Of a stretch of DNA of 59,179 nt, positions 34,772 through 47,193 are shown piece by piece. The stretch spans positions 1,273,868 through 1,333,046 of the forward strand of contig NW_014577076.1 of NCBI RefSeq assembly GCF_000485595.1, read 5' to 3'. The stretch comes from Priapulus caudatus (taxonomy: Eukaryota; Priapulida; Priapulimorpha; Priapulimorphida; Priapulidae). The notes under the pieces were generated by a model. That model was not told the origin of the DNA and did no database searches. It saw only the letters and a list, made by a program, of their open reading frames with translations. The translations under genes were made by a program, and so were the position numbers. Numbering within the stretch: the first letter of the stretch is position 1; the number at the start of each line of letters is the position of its first letter.

Positions 34772-35590
34772 CAGGAGTAAGATAATATAGAGGAGTATGA
34801 CTCTCCAAAACATGTGAATTTCAACATTTGCTTGCCTAATTTTACCGATGATATATTACGTGCAACTCGATAAAAATTACATCTAAATGAGCGTTGGACA
34901 TCCGTCTCTAACTAAAACTTTACTTTGTTTAAATACCTCTTGCCTTTAGCGAGATATAGCTTTGAACGTCACACATGGTTCATAGTGTTTAAACTAAGCT
35001 GGCGGCTCAGATTGCCCAGATATCTCCGAACAGTGGCTAGCCTGTGAGGAATGGTCTTGTCTGTTGACAAGAATGCCACCTGTTGGCGGCAGAGTAGAAT
35101 AATATATGACATTATATAATATAGATAATCATAGTATATGGTGTATATATATAGTGTGTATATATGTGTGTATATATATATACGTGTATATATTATATAT
35201 ATAGGATAATATATATAGTGTGTATGATATTAATATAGAATATAATATAGAAGTCTATATTATTCTACTCCTGCGCCAACAGGTGATCTTGATCAACAGA
35301 CAAGACCTATTCCTCACAGGCTAGCCCACTTGTCGGAAGCTATCTGGGCAATCTGAGCCGCCAGCTTAGTTAAACACATGAACCATGTGTGACGTTCAAA
35401 GCTATATCTCCGTAAAGGCAAGAGGTATTTAAACAAAGTAAAGTTTTCTAGTTAGAGACGGATGTCCAACGCTCATTTATGTAATTTTTATCGAGTTGCA
35501 CGTATATATCATCGGTAAAAAATTAGGCAAGCAAATGTTGAAATTCACATGTTTTGGACAGTCATACTCCTCTATATTATCTTACTCCTG
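34772..35590. mobile_element. 819-bp foldback element, CAGGAGT family, copy D
   Basis: The ends are CAGGAGTAAGATAATATAG and its complement. The arms of about 330 bp match with scattered substitutions and enclose a (TATATAG)-rich spacer at about 35105-35255. ATATTAT duplicates at 34765-34771 and 35591-35597. The terminal 19 bases equal those of the 44-bp hairpin at 56182. Near the inner arm ends a second CAGGAGTAGAATAATATAG-like phrase occurs, hinting at nested formation. The VILLYIILLLI frames on both strands come from the end sequence. Confidence 0.85.
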
Positions 35591-35597
35591 ATATTAT

Positions 35598-36651
35598 GTA
35601 AACATGTGCGTTACAACCACGTCCAAATCTATAGATATTTGCGAGATTGTCAATGTGGCAGTAGTGTGCAGCAAAGCTGCATTATAACTCTTGTAACCGC
35701 TTCTCTTTTTTGTCTCACACGTTATGTACCTTACCCTTCTTGTATGACTCATGTATTTGTCTCTCTCCTGCCCCTACCTCCCTTCCGCCCTCCCTACTAC
35801 CTCCCTCGCGCCCCTTTCTCAATCTTTCTCACCTAGTCACGTGTGCAGCTTCCATACCCCTGTTTCTAGGCTCTACCCTCTGGGCCTCACTCCCACCCTT
35901 TCTCACTTGCTCTATTCTCTCTTAATATGTCTTCTCTTTGTGATCTAATTGTTCTCTCCATCTCGTCCCCTCGCTCTTCTATTCCCTCTCTATGTCACAT
36001 CTCTCCTCTCCTACCGGTCTTTTACTCCCTGCTCAGCCTGCTGTCTGTCGTCAGCCCCCCTACTCTACAGACAGTCAGAAATGGTACTGCTGTTTACAGA
36101 TGTAAGGCGTGTTTAATTTATGCACGATTGTCAACAGAGGGCTCAGACTCGGTGCCGCTTCCACAGTGTACACATGATTATCGGTGACTTATAACAGCGT
36201 ATGCACCAGTCGGCGGTTACATGCAGGCAGCAAGCGTTTACCCGCAGGTGCACCACAAACCCTTCCTATCCCTGGATGCAGGTTGTGCTTGCCCATGAGC
36301 TTCTCTAATATAAGCGAGAGCGCTTGCCCAGGTTTAGCAGATCTATCGATACAGGAGAGATGAGGAGACGCAGTTTCGGGTCTGTTGTGTGGAAGACGTG
36401 TTTCCCTCGTTACTGTCATGGGAGGTAAAAGTCTATTCTACAGGCAAAGCACAGCTCTGATCATTATAAATAGGCGCACTCACAAGCTATTCATGATATG
36501 GCTTCAAGGGATGAAATTCGTTTGATTTTTCATGAGCACTTGTGCGTCTATGATGAGTTATCATTTTGCGCAGCATCCAGCATCTTGTCGAGCTATCGCC
36601 ATGAACTAGTTATATTGTAAGATGTAATATCTGTATGGGTTTTATGTAATG
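35598..36651. other. Pyrimidine-rich non-coding DNA before the ARHGAP39-like exon
   Basis: At 35750-36060 the plus strand is strongly CT-rich (CTCCCT, CTTTCTC). The open frames here are low-complexity serine/leucine/proline runs without splice context. No upstream coding exon of the ARHGAP39-like gene was identified. Confidence 0.4.
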
Positions 36652-36658
36652 ATATTAT

Positions 36659-36703
36659 CAGGAGTAAATAATAGAGAGTTAATTATTCTATTATTCACTC
36701 CTG
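36659..36703. mobile_element. 45-bp hairpin MITE, CAGGAGT family, copy E
   Basis: CAGGAGTAAATAATAGA pairs with the complement of the right end with one mismatch in 17. A perfect ATATTAT duplication flanks it (36652-36658, 36704-36710). It lies about 80 bp upstream of the WW-domain exon, so it is in that gene's intron. Confidence 0.8.
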
Positions 36704-36718
36704 ATATTATTGATGTAA

Positions 36719-37530
<812 letters not shown>

Positions 37531-37712
37531 TGGTGTGCGTGCGTGCGTGCGTGCGCGTGCGTGCGTGCGCGTGCGTGCGTGTGCGTACGTGCGCGTGCGT
37601 GCGTGTGCGTACGTGCGCGTGCGTGCGTGTGCGTACGTGAGTACGTGTGTGTGTGTACTGTATCATATGTATATGTGTGCGTGCGTGGGTGCATGCATGC
37701 ATGCATGCATGG
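37531..37712. repeat. (GTGC)n / GCGTGCGTAC minisatellite and (GCAT)n
   Basis: Degenerate GTGCGTGCGCGTGCGTGCGT units followed by GTGTGT and a GCATGCATGCATGCAT block. Alternating purine/pyrimidine. Cysteine/valine- and threonine/histidine-rich frames here are artefacts. Confidence 0.9.
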
Positions 37713-37857
37713 GGTATACACGTACATGTGTGATAGTAACATGTGAAAGGTGAAATATAGTCGATATTGAGCAGTAAATAGGGACCGGGAGGAGAAATTT
37801 GTGTGATGGAGCTCTGCTCTGTCGTGAGACTCGCAGTCCACACAAGCAGCACACGTG

Positions 37858-37930
37858 CACGCACACACACACACACAGTGACACACACACACACACACGC
37901 ACGCACGCAAGTCGCACGCACGTCGCACAC
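37858..37930. repeat. (CA)n with CACG interruptions
   Basis: Two CA blocks broken by GTGA, then CACGCACGCA. Lies downstream of the (GTGC)n tract. Confidence 0.85.
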
Positions 37931-38869
37931 GCATCTAGAGAAATTTATGGCTCTGCACCATTTATGGCTCTGCACTGCTGCCGCGCTTATATACGATGGT
38001 TTAAAAACCATCATCACCTTCCCTGAGAGGTCTGATTGCTGCTGAAATGTGCCATCCTGTTTACATTTGTGAAACTTTTCTGGCATTTATTTTGCTGCAT
38101 CGCCTGTCAGTGTCGTATGGTGCGTTTAAATATGGCAGCGCAGCCCCTTATCTGTCATCCTACCCAGTTTTCCCGATTCTCTACTAATAAGGATTGGTGG
38201 GTTATTGGTACCCTGGCGTGACTGTAAGACTAACTGCTTATATGTGACCGTGTATCCATCAACGTCTACAAGTGGTGTCGTAAAATACATGACAATTTCT
38301 TTAAGCTTGGTTAATATTATTGGTGCTTGTTGGGAAGAGCATAAGAACCCTAAAGTTGAAACATGAATCGATGTTTGTACGTAAAATGCAAACTTCTTTG
38401 ACAATCACTGTGGTTTTCGTAAGACGAGCAGAATATGTTGATTAACTATGGCTCTAAAGACAGTGGATGTGTATTCCGAATTTCTAACAGTATTAGTGGT
38501 GGTCAAACATGCTTGACCTTTGTGTGTGTATGTAGATGGAGCATTTATATACACAGCTAGTGTTATCATCACGAGTGACGTGCTCTGCACTGTATTGTAA
38601 GTGCCTAACAGCTTGGCCCCTCTGCATGGGGTGACCCTGCACCCTGTAATCGGGAGAGAGAGAGAGTGCTTGGCCGGCCACACAGTGAGATGCGATACAC
38701 ACGAATGCCCAGCAAATAACAAACTGGATGGATTGATGGCTGCACAGCGAGTGACCTGCTGGGGTGTGCATATATACATCGGGATTGTACAGCGGCTGCA
38801 TGAGCCTCTGTGCGCCTAGAAAAGCTTCACAATCCATGTGGCCAATTCTTACCAGCTGTTACATGATAT

Positions 38870-39360
38870 CAGGTTTTATTAAAAATCGAGGAAAATTGCA
38901 CAATTTAATATAAGGGATAGAAAATTCACAGTTTCCTTAGGACTGGAAGGAATATGCAAGGTTTTACCAGGAGTGTGGGAAATATGTAATGTATCTAGTA
39001 TGATATAGAAAATTCTGTACTTGGTTTGCAGTTAGTACGCCTGGGAGCACCATGATAATATTATACAAAGTTTTATATATGGGACAATTATTTGTGGACA
39101 AATTTCTTCATACAGTGCATGTTCTCTTATGACTGCGGGAAAACTGTAGTTGTTACTAGGGGCGGCAATTCTTTGGTGGCGAAACTGCAGGGTTTTTTAC
39201 TAAGGGGAAAACGGCAATGTTGTATTAGTACTAGGGGAAACTGTAAATTTTATTAGTACTAGGGTGAAACAGAGTAATATTACCAGTACTGGGAATAATA
39301 TGTAGGCTTTTGCTAGTACTGCATGGGTGGAAACTGTGCGGTTTTCCTGGGATTGATGAA
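38870..39360. repeat. Degenerate tandem repeat, ~38-bp unit
   Basis: Phrases like TTTTATTAGTACTAGGGGAAACTGTAAA recur with many changes (GGGAAAACTGTAG, GGGAAACTGTAAA, GGTGGAAACTGTGC). It is old and non-coding. Confidence 0.5.
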
Positions 39361-39918
39361 AAACTCGCTCGCTGGAGCATATCCCTGAGCACTTGCCATC
39401 TATCACTATGCACTAATGCATTTTCACCGTGGCCAGCAATTTTTGCGGACAGTTTCTGATCAATCTTGTCGTGTGTTCCCCTTCCAGGAAATTGTTAATG
39501 CAGTTGCTCAACATTTGACGATAGACATGTACGTTAGGGCCAGCGCGCGCGCACACTGTGCATGCAGGCTTGTGTGACAGTGGGGCGGGTGGGAGGGCTG
39601 ATGTTTAACATTCTTGCCTTATCCTAGTAAGACCTGAGATCCGCTTGCAGTAACCTGATCGGCTCGTGTGCCCAATTTACTATGTCGCATCTGATATGGT
39701 GTTTTAAGCCGATGTCACGATGTCATGAAGTATCCTGTAGGCCGCATCGAGTATTTAATATTTACTTAGAATTAATACCCTTCTGAAAACTCCGCATCTT
39801 TAAGCTTCTACATGTTGTCTGTTGAACATAGTAGCTGGTCTCACTCGCCGATGTACCTGACTGGGAATTAGTACCAGCCTTGCTGTACCGTTGAAGTAGC
39901 GGGTATATACGGGAAGGT

Positions 39919-39955
39919 GTGTGTGTGTGCGCGTGCGTGCGTGCGTGCGTGTGTG
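39919..39955. repeat. (GT)n/(GCGT)n microsatellite
   Basis: GTGTGTGTGTGCGCGTGCGTGCGTGCGTGCGTGTGTG. Confidence 0.9.
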
Positions 39956-40059
39956 AGGAGGATGGGGGCGGGGGTTGAGCAACCTTAATGATCATGAAGA
40001 CCGTGTTATGGAACAAAGTAGTTTTGCCATGTCAAAAATGGAATAGCGACCATAGCCCC

Positions 40060-40498
40060 CAGTGGCGTATTTAGAGGGTGGGGCAAAGGGAGCCATGGCC
40101 CCCCCTGTTGATCCGAAAGTAAAAAAAAAAAAAAAGAAGAATTGTTCTACTAAAATGAGAACTGTCGTAGTCAAAAGTGCCTCAAACACCATCTCCTGCT
40201 ATCTACATTTTCAAAATTTTCTGGGAGTAGGACCCCCATACCCCCCACCTGTTTTCACCTCATTGGAATCCTATAGCTGGATCTGCCACTGAACATGCAG
40301 TTACATATCATGGGAGCAGGGAACAACGAACAAAAATGTCGCCTTTTTGCATGAGCTGCAGAGCTGAGAGGTGGGGAGCGTAGGGTGTGGAGAAGGAGGC
40401 GGAGGAACCATTAAAATATTAAGTCGTCCAATATTTTGCGCAGTTCGCTGTTTTTGCCCCCAGGCCCCCCCTGTTAAAAAATCTTGGCTACGCCACTG
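40060..40498. mobile_element. 439-bp hAT-type MITE, CAGTGGCG family
   Basis: CAGTGGCGTA at the left pairs with TACGCCACTG at the right. A perfect 8-bp duplication ATAGCCCC flanks it (40052-40059, 40499-40506). Inside, a second inverted end-like phrase (GGATCTGCCACTG, ending 40289) suggests two partial copies nested or fused. A run of 15 A residues with G interruptions lies at about 40122. Non-coding. Confidence 0.85.
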
Positions 40499-40506
40499 AT
40501 AGCCCC

Positions 40507-41337
40507 TGTAATATCTCTTACAGTATGTATCGTAGCCGTTGTGATTATAGTTACGTTTTTGACTTCTTGTGACAAGTCAAGTAGATTTCTGAGAATTATA
40601 ATGAGTTAGGTAGTACCGAATTAGGAATAGTTGGCTGGGAAGTCGTTGGGAATGAGAATGAGTTAGTTTGGTAATACCAAATTATAATTAGTTGGCTTCT
40701 AAATGTTTGTGTTTGAGAGCAAGTTAGAAAATATCAAATTAGAACTAGTTGATCTGGAAATGGTTACACTCGTTGTTTAAAAGTTTGATCGTATAAATGC
40801 ACATGTACAAATGCCATTTAATGGTATAAATATAAATCAGTAACAACCCCTCCCCAACACTTTCTTTCTGCGCGTGCTGTTACTAGTTACTTTTCTGTCC
40901 AACCTGCATAACACTGTTACTTACGATGTGTACCGTTAGAAGCAGCGATGACAACCCATCGACCGAGACCGAGGGGTTGCTGTGTTCTCTCTGCGTTCAA
41001 TTAGCAAAATTGCTGTGCCAATCTTCCAACCTGTATTCTTATAATGTGTTCACTGGCATATGAGAGGGATGCGGCAGCATGTATGTTCACTGCATGGACA
41101 CTGACGTTCACGCCGCAATGCTTATACACACGTAGAAAATAAGAAAATCGGATCCGTGCAATAATTTAGAGATTATTTACGAAGTTTTGTTCAATACAAG
41201 CAGAACTTAATTGATATACGGAAATCTCTGTGAAATGACAACTGGACGTTACTTTTCTTGGTCTTAATAATGATATTTGTGTCGTGATTTCTTTGCTCTC
41301 TCCCAGCATACATCGATCAAGTATTAGCTGTTCGTTT
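40507..41337. other. Non-coding DNA, weak tandem repeat
   Basis: At 40590-40760 the phrases GAGTTAG.TAGTACC(A)AATTA and TAGTTGGC recur three times with divergence (~70-80 bp unit). No exon seen. Confidence 0.4.
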
Positions 41338-41600
41338 TTAGCTCATCTGACATAGTCAGATGCAGCTTGTAGAATCGCATGATCGTCCGTGCGTCCGTCC
41401 GTGCGTCCGTCCGTCCGAGCGTCCGTCCGTGCGTCCGTCCGTCAACAGTTGGGCACAAATCTTAACCGCTCGACGTACGGTCACGATATTCGGGAAGTGG
41501 GGGGGTAATCCGAAAACGAGTTGGGATGTCGAAGCTGGGGGTCAAAGGTCAAAGGTCAAGAGGTGTAAAAGAAGGGGGAACATTCACTCCTTAACTTAAG
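41338..41600 (+). mobile_element. TTTTAGCTCA/(GTCC)n element end, plus orientation
   Basis: TTTTTAGCTCATCTGACATAG is followed by a short stem (CATCTGAC...GTCAGATG), a GTCC/GTGC tandem block (41383-41443), then GTCAACAGTTGGGCACAAATC. The order is the same as in the minus-strand copy ending at 6588. The distal boundary is not clear; tandem phrases GGTCAAAGGTCA continue to at least 41740. Confidence 0.55.
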
Positions 41601-42597
41601 GTATAGGGAGGAAATGCAGAATTGCGGCACAAATCTAAACAGCTCGACCTAGGCTCGTGATAGTCGGTGTATAGCATCATGGTAGGAAAAGCCATAACTG
41701 TGCCGAAATTGGAGGTCACAGGTCAAAGGTCAGTGGGCACAGGGCAGATTTTAGACATTTTCTGAGCACATGGTCTGACGGAGCGATTGAAAAACTTTTT
41801 TGTTTCAGCGGTGACCTAGCATTTTTATGGCTTTATTGAAAGGACCATGAAATGTCCCTTCTGCTGACATGCGAAGAGTAAGTGTCGGATAACCTTTTGA
41901 CCCTCAAGAGGAGGGTTAAACATGGATTTGTTGACTGTTAACAAAGGAGTGAACTGCTTTTGCTATTAGAGCCCCCTCCCCCCACCCTCCCCCTACCCTC
42001 CATCTGCGATAGTGGGCGTGTCCTAACAATGATGTGTACGCAACTGCGTGTCTGCCTATCTGCGCCTAACAAATGTGGTACTACGCACGACTGAAATTTT
42101 ACGTTTATAATCGTAGCAACAGACCTCAGATGAGCCCAGACGCTCTGCGGCTCTTGTTGTTGTTGAATTATTTCCTGATTTACAAGCATATATCGATCTG
42201 CGTATTAATTCGCTGCAGGAAACGCGATATAGGAAAGTGTGTAACCCATGTCAGCTGACCAGCATTCAGTCAGCGCTGCATTCAAGCTGTAACACTCACA
42301 GTATATAGCTATACGCACACACGAGCTTCTCCATGTCACTTACAGAATTACACGCTGTCACATCTCATGTTATATCGAGTAACTAAAGCCTAGAAGACCC
42401 GACTAAGTATGTTTGGCAGCGGGAACCTCCTAAACAAGATACAAACAGCAAAACATGCGGAATTATTCAAAGTCTAGAGAGAGTGTGTATAAAGTGCTCT
42501 GTGTGGACCGCCTGCTGTGTCCGGCCACGTGTGTCAGATGAGGCCGTCAGCCTAGCTGCCCTGTGGTCAAACTTAGCCCAAGCCTTGCTCCCTCGAC
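41600..42597. other. Non-coding DNA, no gene recognised
   Basis: No convincing exon. GGTCACAGGTCAAAGGTCA at about 41712 looks like direct repeats of a nuclear-receptor half-site (AGGTCA), but it lies in the tail of the transposon-like element above. Confidence 0.35.
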
Positions 42598-42598
42598 T

Positions 42599-42656
<58 letters not shown>
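42598..42656. repeat. (TA)n-(GT)n compound microsatellite
   Basis: About 19 TA units followed directly by about 9 GT units. Confidence 0.95.
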
Positions 42657-43996
42657 ACTGTGCGCTTGTCTCAAGCGGATTTCGGTGTTTGTTGATGTAC
42701 ATGCGTTGTTGTAGGGTTGTTCCCCTGTAATGGAAATATTTGTTGGGGTCTCGTACGGGTAATGTTTGTAACATCCCACTGGGAAAGCAAGCTGTTCCTG
42801 CTCTGTCTGCGGCTACGAAATGTAGCTTCCGAAATTGGTGTATGTATGTGGGTGCGTGCGTGCACGAGTGCATCGTGTACGTGGATTTATCGGATGTAAT
42901 CGAGGTTCAACAGCAGATACAGATTCATATGCGACGTACTAATGTTTTTGTTCTGTTATAATAATGTTATATAAGCCTGTAATATATATCCGAGGTTCGG
43001 AATACGAGATAGGGGTGCATTTGAATTAAAGCAGTTGATAATAAATTCTTACTGGCTGAGTTACTGGCGATCTCTGCTTACTAAGACGCGCTGTTCGTTG
43101 TTGTCCCTAGAGACTAGAGTGTTGACTTTAGGTCAACCGTATAACTAATCATTTCTTGTTTGCCATAACTCAATTAACCGTCAAGTGTAAAACTGTGTGC
43201 TAGGATTTTTCTCCGCTAGTTAATTACGACGGTGTTTTTTTGCCTTTACCTACCACAGGCTCGCCCCGAAGTCATGCATCGGGTTACTGATCCATAATGT
43301 AATTGTGTGACGTTGAAATTGCAATTTCATACGTTTATTCATCGTGGTTTATATTATTATCCGATTGAGTTCATCTAACCCGTGCAAGGTAATCCACCTT
43401 TCTGTTCATTTTATCCCCGCAGCACATCTTCCGTCTTCTTCCTCTAGAGGAGGATAAGCGCCGATTACAGTTATAGTTGGTGTCTATAACTCTATGTATT
43501 ATAGCATGGTATATACATCCACCCATGGCAAACGCCTCCTCCACAATGCGCATGGACATATGGGCATACCTACCTAGGCGCGTCTCAACTGTCTCGGATT
43601 TGACTTTCATTGCCCATGCGCAATGTAAGCGGGGGAGGGTCGTTCGCCGTGGGGGATGTATAGCATGATCGTACACCGGGTGTTTCCGTAGGGGAATGTT
43701 AAGGGTATATCCGGGGCCCGGGTAGAATTCTCCTCTCCGTAACCGTACACATGCCGAGCATATGCAATGCGCCCTCCCCGGTGCCGGGGAAAATGCGCCC
43801 ATTTTTAATGACACTGAAGCTGGCATGGGGAGAACGCATTTTTTCCAGCAGCTGTTTTGCATAACATGTTCTATGTGTGCCTGCGGGAATGCACATGTAC
43901 GATTGTGTGCGTAGCGGAGCTGCTGTCCCTCTGGCTCTGACTGAGGCTCTACAAACCGCAGCTGTCAAAATCACATTTACTGTGACCAAGGCATAC
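42657..43996. other. No gene recognised; one 163-codon frame noted
   Basis: A minus-strand frame (43862-43371) is open for 163 codons and is not simple-repeat sequence. Its translation (LPMPASVSLKMGAFSPAPGR and so on) is not recognisable and has no clear splice sites, so I do not call it a gene. The phrases CCGGGGCCCGGG and CCCCGGTGCCGGGG make short local palindromes at about 43712 and 43777. Confidence 0.3.
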
Positions 43997-44003
43997 CTAC
44001 TAC

Positions 44004-44766
44004 CAAGAGCGCATTAAGAAGGAGAGCGTACAACGGTGAAATGCTGAAACCATGTTGCAGTATTAGTCGAATTAATAAACCTTCCCCGTTTCATTTTGAC
44101 GATTCTTTGCAGTATCATTGATCAGCTGTCCTACCTTGTTAATATAAAACAAACCGCATGTCCCTACGATGCCTCTACGCTGAGATAATGAGCGGTGGAA
44201 ATCTGGTATTTTCGCCGAAAACCGACTCGAGATCAGTGTTTACTGCAACTGTCTCTCGTTCTGGCGATAACTTCGGGAAACCTCTCGTGTTTCCGTCATT
44301 CATTGACAATGAAATTTCTTTTCCTTCTACAATATTTTCTCGCATTTCCAGTCATTAACGCAGCCATTACTCCACAAAAACGTATTGTTATTTATCGCCA
44401 TGGTGATGACCCGCCCCTTACGCTGGATGTAGTAACGCTGTAGTAATAACGTATCAAGTCAGCGCTACACAGCGGCGACCGGAAGCAACATACGTACAGT
44501 CCACAAAACGAGATACAGTTGCAGTAAACACTGCGCGATCTCGAGTCGGTTTTCGGCGAAAATACCAGATTTTCACCGCTCATTATCTCAGCGTAGAGGC
44601 ATCGTAGGGACAAGCGGTTTGTTTTATATTAGCAAGGTATAGGACAGCTGATCAATATAATACCAGAATGAATCGTCAAAAGAAAACGGGCAAAGTTTAT
44701 TAATTCGACTAATACTGCAGCATGGTTTCAGCATTTCACCGTTGTACGCTCTCCTTCTTTATACGC
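44004..44766. mobile_element. 763-bp foldback element, CAAGAGCG family (long form)
   Basis: The arms extend over 230 bp: AAGGAGAGCGTACAACGGTGA, TGCAGTATTAGTCGAATTAAT, TCCCTACGATGCCTCTACGC and TTTTCGCCGAAAACCGACTC all recur as complements on the right. The left flank is CTACTAC and the right flank TTACTAC, six of seven identical; the last few bases of the right end (CTCTTG) are missing. The short copy at 33282 has the same outer ~80 bp. Duplicate frames (MSLRCLYAEIMSG on both strands) come from the arms. Confidence 0.8.
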
Positions 44767-44918
44767 TTACTACCTATGTGCTGCGTAGTTATAGCGGCGA
44801 TGCGAGATGCACATGCAGCTAGCCCGGGGGCACTCGATCCTTACAAAATAGGGTAGGTATGATGTGCCACTTGAGAGATGGAATTGGGGGGGGGGGTCCG
44901 GTACTAACTCAGCACATC

Positions 44919-45376
44919 AAAATAGGGGTTTCCGGAACTAGGGTTTGCTGCATGGAAAGCATGATGCTCCGGAACGGACATGTTTGCGAGAAGGGGTGTC
45001 TGGAATGTGGGGAAAAAGTAGGACCTAGATGCTCCGGGATGGAAAATATGTGAAAAGGGTGGTCTCCGGTGCGGAAATTTTGAGGTGAAAAGGGGGGTCA
45101 TAACCGCGTGCTATTTATGTTGACGTACGTAAACAAATCTTCGTTGTATTGCAGATTGGTGCATATACGATTGGTGGAAATAATGGCGTGTGAGTTTTCT
45201 AATACATTTTAGTCTTACTGTATGTAAACACTTGTTGTTACGCTAGGAGTCCCGGTAAGTACCAGAACAATCGAGAAAACGTGAGAACGGTTGCGAATAC
45301 ATGGAAAATCATTATTTTAATTTTTACTATAACAAAAGATAATGTGTAGCTTTTTTTGCGTTGTACACGCAATAGC
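44919..45376 (+). repeat. Dispersed repeat, copy 1 (458 bp)
   Basis: Nearly identical to 52158-52611 over its whole length with small indels (CCGGAACTAGGGTTTGCTG, GCTCCGGAACGGACAT, CATAACCGCGTGCTATTTATG, ACACTTGTTGTTACGCTAGG). It has no recognised coding content and no inverted ends, so it may be a SINE-like element or a segmental duplication. A poly-G run (44885-44896) precedes it. Confidence 0.75.
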
Positions 45377-46029
45377 AGCAGCAGCAACAGCATCGGGGGC
45401 ATCCGCCGGGTTCATCCGTGGCGGGCGTATGAATTTGCGATGGTGCTATAGATGCTGTCAGATGATGATGTTCCGCGCACGCAGATCACTTCCCCTCCTC
45501 GCCGGTGATGACGACGATGCGATTATACAGCTGCGTTGATGCGTGTGTAGTGGTGTCTGAATCGTGCACGCGCGCGCATTGCTTTCCCATCTCGTCTTGC
45601 GTTGGCGGTATGCTAGCGCGTGCGCGCCTATGCAGGGCATCTGTGCTATGTCAGGCTTTTTCGGGGGCATGTGAATGCACACAATTATGACAGCTGTAAA
45701 AAAACATGACTAGTAGGTGCTGCTTCTGGCTTAGCTGCCTGGCTGTAGCGGGGTGCACCCGAAGTCAGTTTAGATGGAAGGCTCCTGGCAGCGGGGTGAC
45801 TTTCATATTGCCCGTTTGTTTCAAAAAGGAGCCCATGGAGGCCGGGAGGGTATCGCCGTGCCTGCTTCTCAGGTGCTATGTGCGCAGTAGGGGGAGGGGA
45901 GACGCGATAGCATTCATGCCTTAATACAAACTGGCGTGTTTATATAGTTAGGTTAAATTTCACCACTCGCGCTTTTTGCTGAGAAACGCGTAGAAACGCA
46001 GGCATTGCCAAAATGCGCCCGGTTGCTGT
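45377..46029. other. GC-richer DNA, no gene recognised
   Basis: Begins with a short GCA/GCAGCA run after the repeat. Local GC and CpG are higher than average (45400-45650). Open frames of 60-74 codons have no splice context or known similarity. Confidence 0.35.
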
Positions 46030-46040
46030 GTCCCGGTTGG

Positions 46041-46452
46041 GAGTGTCTATATTCAGGCCGGTACGGGAGATTACGGTACGCATATATTTGCTAATATATT
46101 GACTAATCGTGCGTCAATAAACTCAATATTCACAGAGAGTATAGCTAAGACATGTGTCTATAGGTATCTAGAATTTTAGAAATTTAATCATCTGTAATTC
46201 ACTTCCGCGCGCATATATTTGCTATATTGACTAATCGTGCGTCAATAAACTCAATATTCACACTTCACAGAGAGTATATGAATTCAAGCCGGTACGGGAG
46301 ATCATTTGCATAATATATTCTAGATACCTATAGACACATGTCTTAGCTATACTCTCTGTGAATATTGAGTTTATTGACGCGCGATTAGTCAATATATTAG
46401 CAAATATATGCGTACCGTAATCTCCTGTACCGGCCTGAATATAGACAAACCC
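46041..46452. mobile_element. 412-bp Mutator-like MITE
   Basis: The ends GAGTGTCTATATTCAGGCCG and GGGTTTGTCTATATTCAGGC (right, complemented) match, and the arms reach about 130 bp (GGTACGGGAGATTACGGTAC, GACTAATCGTGCGTCAATAA, TAGCTAAGACATGTGTCTAT). An 11-bp direct repeat GTCCCGGTTGG flanks it (46030-46040, 46453-46463), in the 8-11 bp range of MULE insertions. A third partial arm copy sits inside (46205-46300). Confidence 0.65.
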
Positions 46453-46886
46453 GTCCCGGTTGGCGTGGGTGGTTTTGGATGAGCTGAGATTCTTGCTTAG
46501 ACATGGCTTCAGCAGGATTAATTATAGGTCTTCTGCGTGTGTATACCGATGAGTGGTGTGAGAGGTTGGTTGCTAGGGGTGCTGCGTGTATGCGCACGTG
46601 TGCGTGCGTGCGCGCGTGCAAGTACAACCGTACTGCCGCCTTATCCTCGCTGTCAAGCACAGATGTTACGTCACTATCACGAGATGCGAAGCAGCGCTGC
46701 ATATATATATATGCACGCGCGTAGACGTCAGCTAGCACCGTATAGCTCGTGCCGAGCCCCGCCCCACGGGGAGCGCGCATGCATTGCTCGCGATGAAATT
46801 CCACCGATCCAGAGACCTGGAGTCCAGAGACCAGTCGTAGAGTTCAGTTGTAGCAGTCGTACCCGCGGTAGCAGGATCACGTACCT

Positions 46887-47190
<304 letters not shown>

Positions 47191-47193
<3 letters not shown>

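Noticed and set aside
43371-43862. 163-codon minus-strand frame as a gene
   Set aside because: Not repeat-derived, but there is no homology, no splice evidence and no codon pattern I could judge as coding.
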